From the NCBI GenBank assembly GCA_945787435.1, contig CALZHX010000254.1, forward strand, positions 1-5,854: DNA of 5,854 bases. The letters run 5' to 3'. The notes under the pieces are model-generated. The model had not been told where the DNA came from. It worked only from the letters and a program-made list of their open reading frames with translations, and did no database searches. This DNA is from an uncultured Woeseiaceae bacterium. GTDB taxonomy: Bacteria; Pseudomonadota; Gammaproteobacteria; Steroidobacterales; Woeseiaceae. This document shows, piece by piece, positions 4,818 through 5,854 of this stretch (position 1 is its first letter; each line of letters opens with the position of its first letter). The position numbers were made by a program, and so were the translations under genes.

Positions 4818-5720
4818 ATGGATACCCCTGAGCAGCGCATTCAAATTGCGGTGCAGAAAACAGGTCGGTTGACCGACCACTCTATCGATCTGCTGCAGCG
4901 TTGCGGCCTGAAGCTGACGCAGAGCAAGGACCAGCTGTTCCTGTATGGCGAGAACATGCCGATCGACCTGCTATTGGTGCGGGACGACGATATACCGGGA
5001 CTCGTGAGTGACGATGTCTGTGATCTCGGCATAGTTGGCCTCAATGTGGTCGAGGAGAAGCGCCAGGAGTTGCTGTGTGGCGGACGCGAACCCCGATTCA
5101 AGCAGGTGTTCGAGCTTGATTTCGGCCACTGCCGACTCTCATTGGCGGCACCGGACGGTACCGAATATTCGGACAGGACATCTCTAAATAATACAAAGAT
5201 TGCAACAAGTTACGTCAATATCTTAAGAGAATACCTCACTAAAAATGACATTGATGCCGAGCCGGTCTATTTCTCCGGAGCTGTCGAAATTGCACCAAAA
5301 CTCGGCAGGGCAGACTACATCTGTGACCTGGTTTCGACCGGCAGTACGCTGGCCGCCAATGGCCTGACCGAGGTCGAGACCCTGCTTGAGAGCGAGGCCG
5401 TGGTGATCCAGACCGAGGCGATCCTCGGCGATGAGAAACAGGCACTCGTCGACCGCATGTTGCAGCGCCTCGATGGCGTACTCCAGGTGCGCGAAAGCAA
5501 GTACATCATGTTGCATGCCCCACGTGATGCGCTGCCACAGATACGTGATTTGCTGCCTGGCTCAGAGGCGCCGACAGTTCTGCCACTGGATGGTGCGGAC
5601 GACAAGGTAGCGGTGCATGCGGTGTGTCGCGAAAACGTATTCTGGGAAACACTCGAAAACCTCAAGGCGGCAGGCGCAAGCTCATTGCTTGTGATACCGG
5701 TCGAGAAAATGCTGGCCTGA
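4818..5720 (+). CDS. hisG: ATP phosphoribosyltransferase, long form
   Basis: HisG catalyses the first step of histidine synthesis: ATP + PRPP to phosphoribosyl-ATP + PPi, in the cytoplasm. The 300 residues match E. coli HisG (299) from end to end. Visible are QKTGRL (13-18), ENMPIDLLLVRDDDIPGLV (45-63), DLGIVGLNV, DFGHCRLSLA (101-110), and the PRPP-binding loop ICDLVSTGSTLAANGL (168-183). The C-terminal ACT-like domain begins near RESKYIMLHAP (225-235) and ends in SSLLVIPVEKML. The presence of that domain makes it the homohexameric long form, which is feedback-inhibited by histidine and does not need HisZ. The start is set by AAGGA 6 nt upstream. An unusually AT-rich stretch with rare codons covers residues 121-146. 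hisD begins 3 nt after the stop. Confidence 0.98.
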   Translation: MDTPEQRIQIAVQKTGRLTDHSIDLLQRCGLKLTQSKDQLFLYGENMPIDLLLVRDDDIPGLVSDDVCDLGIVGLNVVEEKRQELLCGGREPRFKQVFELDFGHCRLSLAAPDGTEYSDRTSLNNTKIATSYVNILREYLTKNDIDAEPVYFSGAVEIAPKLGRADYICDLVSTGSTLAANGLTEVETLLESEAVVIQTEAILGDEKQALVDRMLQRLDGVLQVRESKYIMLHAPRDALPQIRDLLPGSEAPTVLPLDGADDKVAVHAVCRENVFWETLENLKAAGASSLLVIPVEKMLA

Positions 5721-5723
5721 GAC

Positions 5724-5854
5724 ATGTGCATTGAAATTAGCATCTGGAACGACCTTGACCAGGCAGCGCGGGGTGTATTGCTCGAGCGCCCTGCCCTGCA
5801 AAATGATGCGACGATCCGTGATCAGGTTATGCCGATACTCGACCAGGTCCGTCG
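5724..5854 (+). CDS. hisD: Histidinol dehydrogenase, N-terminal fragment (cut by window end)
   Basis: HisD oxidises histidinol to histidine in two NAD+-dependent steps, the end of the pathway. Only 43 codons are visible. The fragment has Trp8, then RGVLLERPALQ (16-26), then IRDQVMPILDQVR (31-43). This fits the E. coli HisD N-terminus, which has a Trp, then LLMRPA, then a helix with ILDNVK. The ATG is 3 nt after the hisG stop, the usual hisG-hisD order, and no clear separate Shine-Dalgarno is seen, so coupling with hisG is likely. No catalytic or zinc-binding residue is in view. The call rests on this weak N-terminal similarity plus gene order. Confidence 0.85.
   Translation, partial: MCIEISIWNDLDQAARGVLLERPALQNDATIRDQVMPILDQVR

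Noticed and set aside
4449..4880. 143-codon open frame on the minus strand across the TrpR-like gene and the hisG start
   Set aside because: It is the complement of a conserved family gene, has no recognisable motif, and would run through the operator and promoter.
1..5854. Mobile element, CRISPR array, tRNA or prophage signature
   Set aside because: The window is filled by conserved biosynthetic genes and one control region, with no transposase, integrase, repeat-spacer pattern or tRNA fold seen.

Overview
The window is an amino-acid biosynthesis region of what looks like a GC-rich gammaproteobacterium. I infer the group, and do not prove it, from four things: LeuC, HisG and MetB closely match the Escherichia coli forms, HisG is the long (ACT-domain) type, a YerC/YecD-type TrpR-like gene sits in front of hisG, and third codon positions are GC-rich. 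A Xanthomonadales- or Chromatiales-like lineage would fit. I see no mobile element, CRISPR array, rRNA or tRNA.

Layout. Bases 1-2863 (+) hold the end of a leucine operon: leuC (about 60 N-terminal residues missing off the window), leuD (4-bp ATGA overlap with leuC) and leuB. leuB has no usable ATG and probably starts at a CTG. Bases 2855-4057 (-) hold metB, cystathionine gamma-synthase. It converges on leuB, and the two reading frames overlap by 9 bp at their ends. Bases 4058-4481 are a divergent control region. Its left part, read on the minus strand, carries a strong promoter candidate and a clear SAM-I (S-box) riboswitch ahead of metB. Its right part carries a perfect 14-bp inverted repeat in front of the his genes. 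From 4482 (+) come a small TrpR-like DNA-binding protein, hisG (complete) and the first 43 codons of hisD, closely packed as one operon.

How it works together. LeuC and LeuD form isopropylmalate isomerase, and LeuB oxidises its product in the leucine pathway. MetB makes cystathionine for methionine synthesis and is probably shut down by S-adenosylmethionine through its leader RNA. HisG performs the first and HisD the last enzymatic step of histidine synthesis. The TrpR-like protein is the obvious candidate to bind the palindrome and control its own operon: the palindrome core has the same geometry as the E. coli trp operator (7-bp half-sites, 4-bp centre) and differs at one position per half-site.

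The most interesting points are the TrpR-operator-like palindrome paired with a his operon, the SAM-I riboswitch on a proteobacterial metB with no visible intrinsic terminator, and the non-ATG start of leuB.
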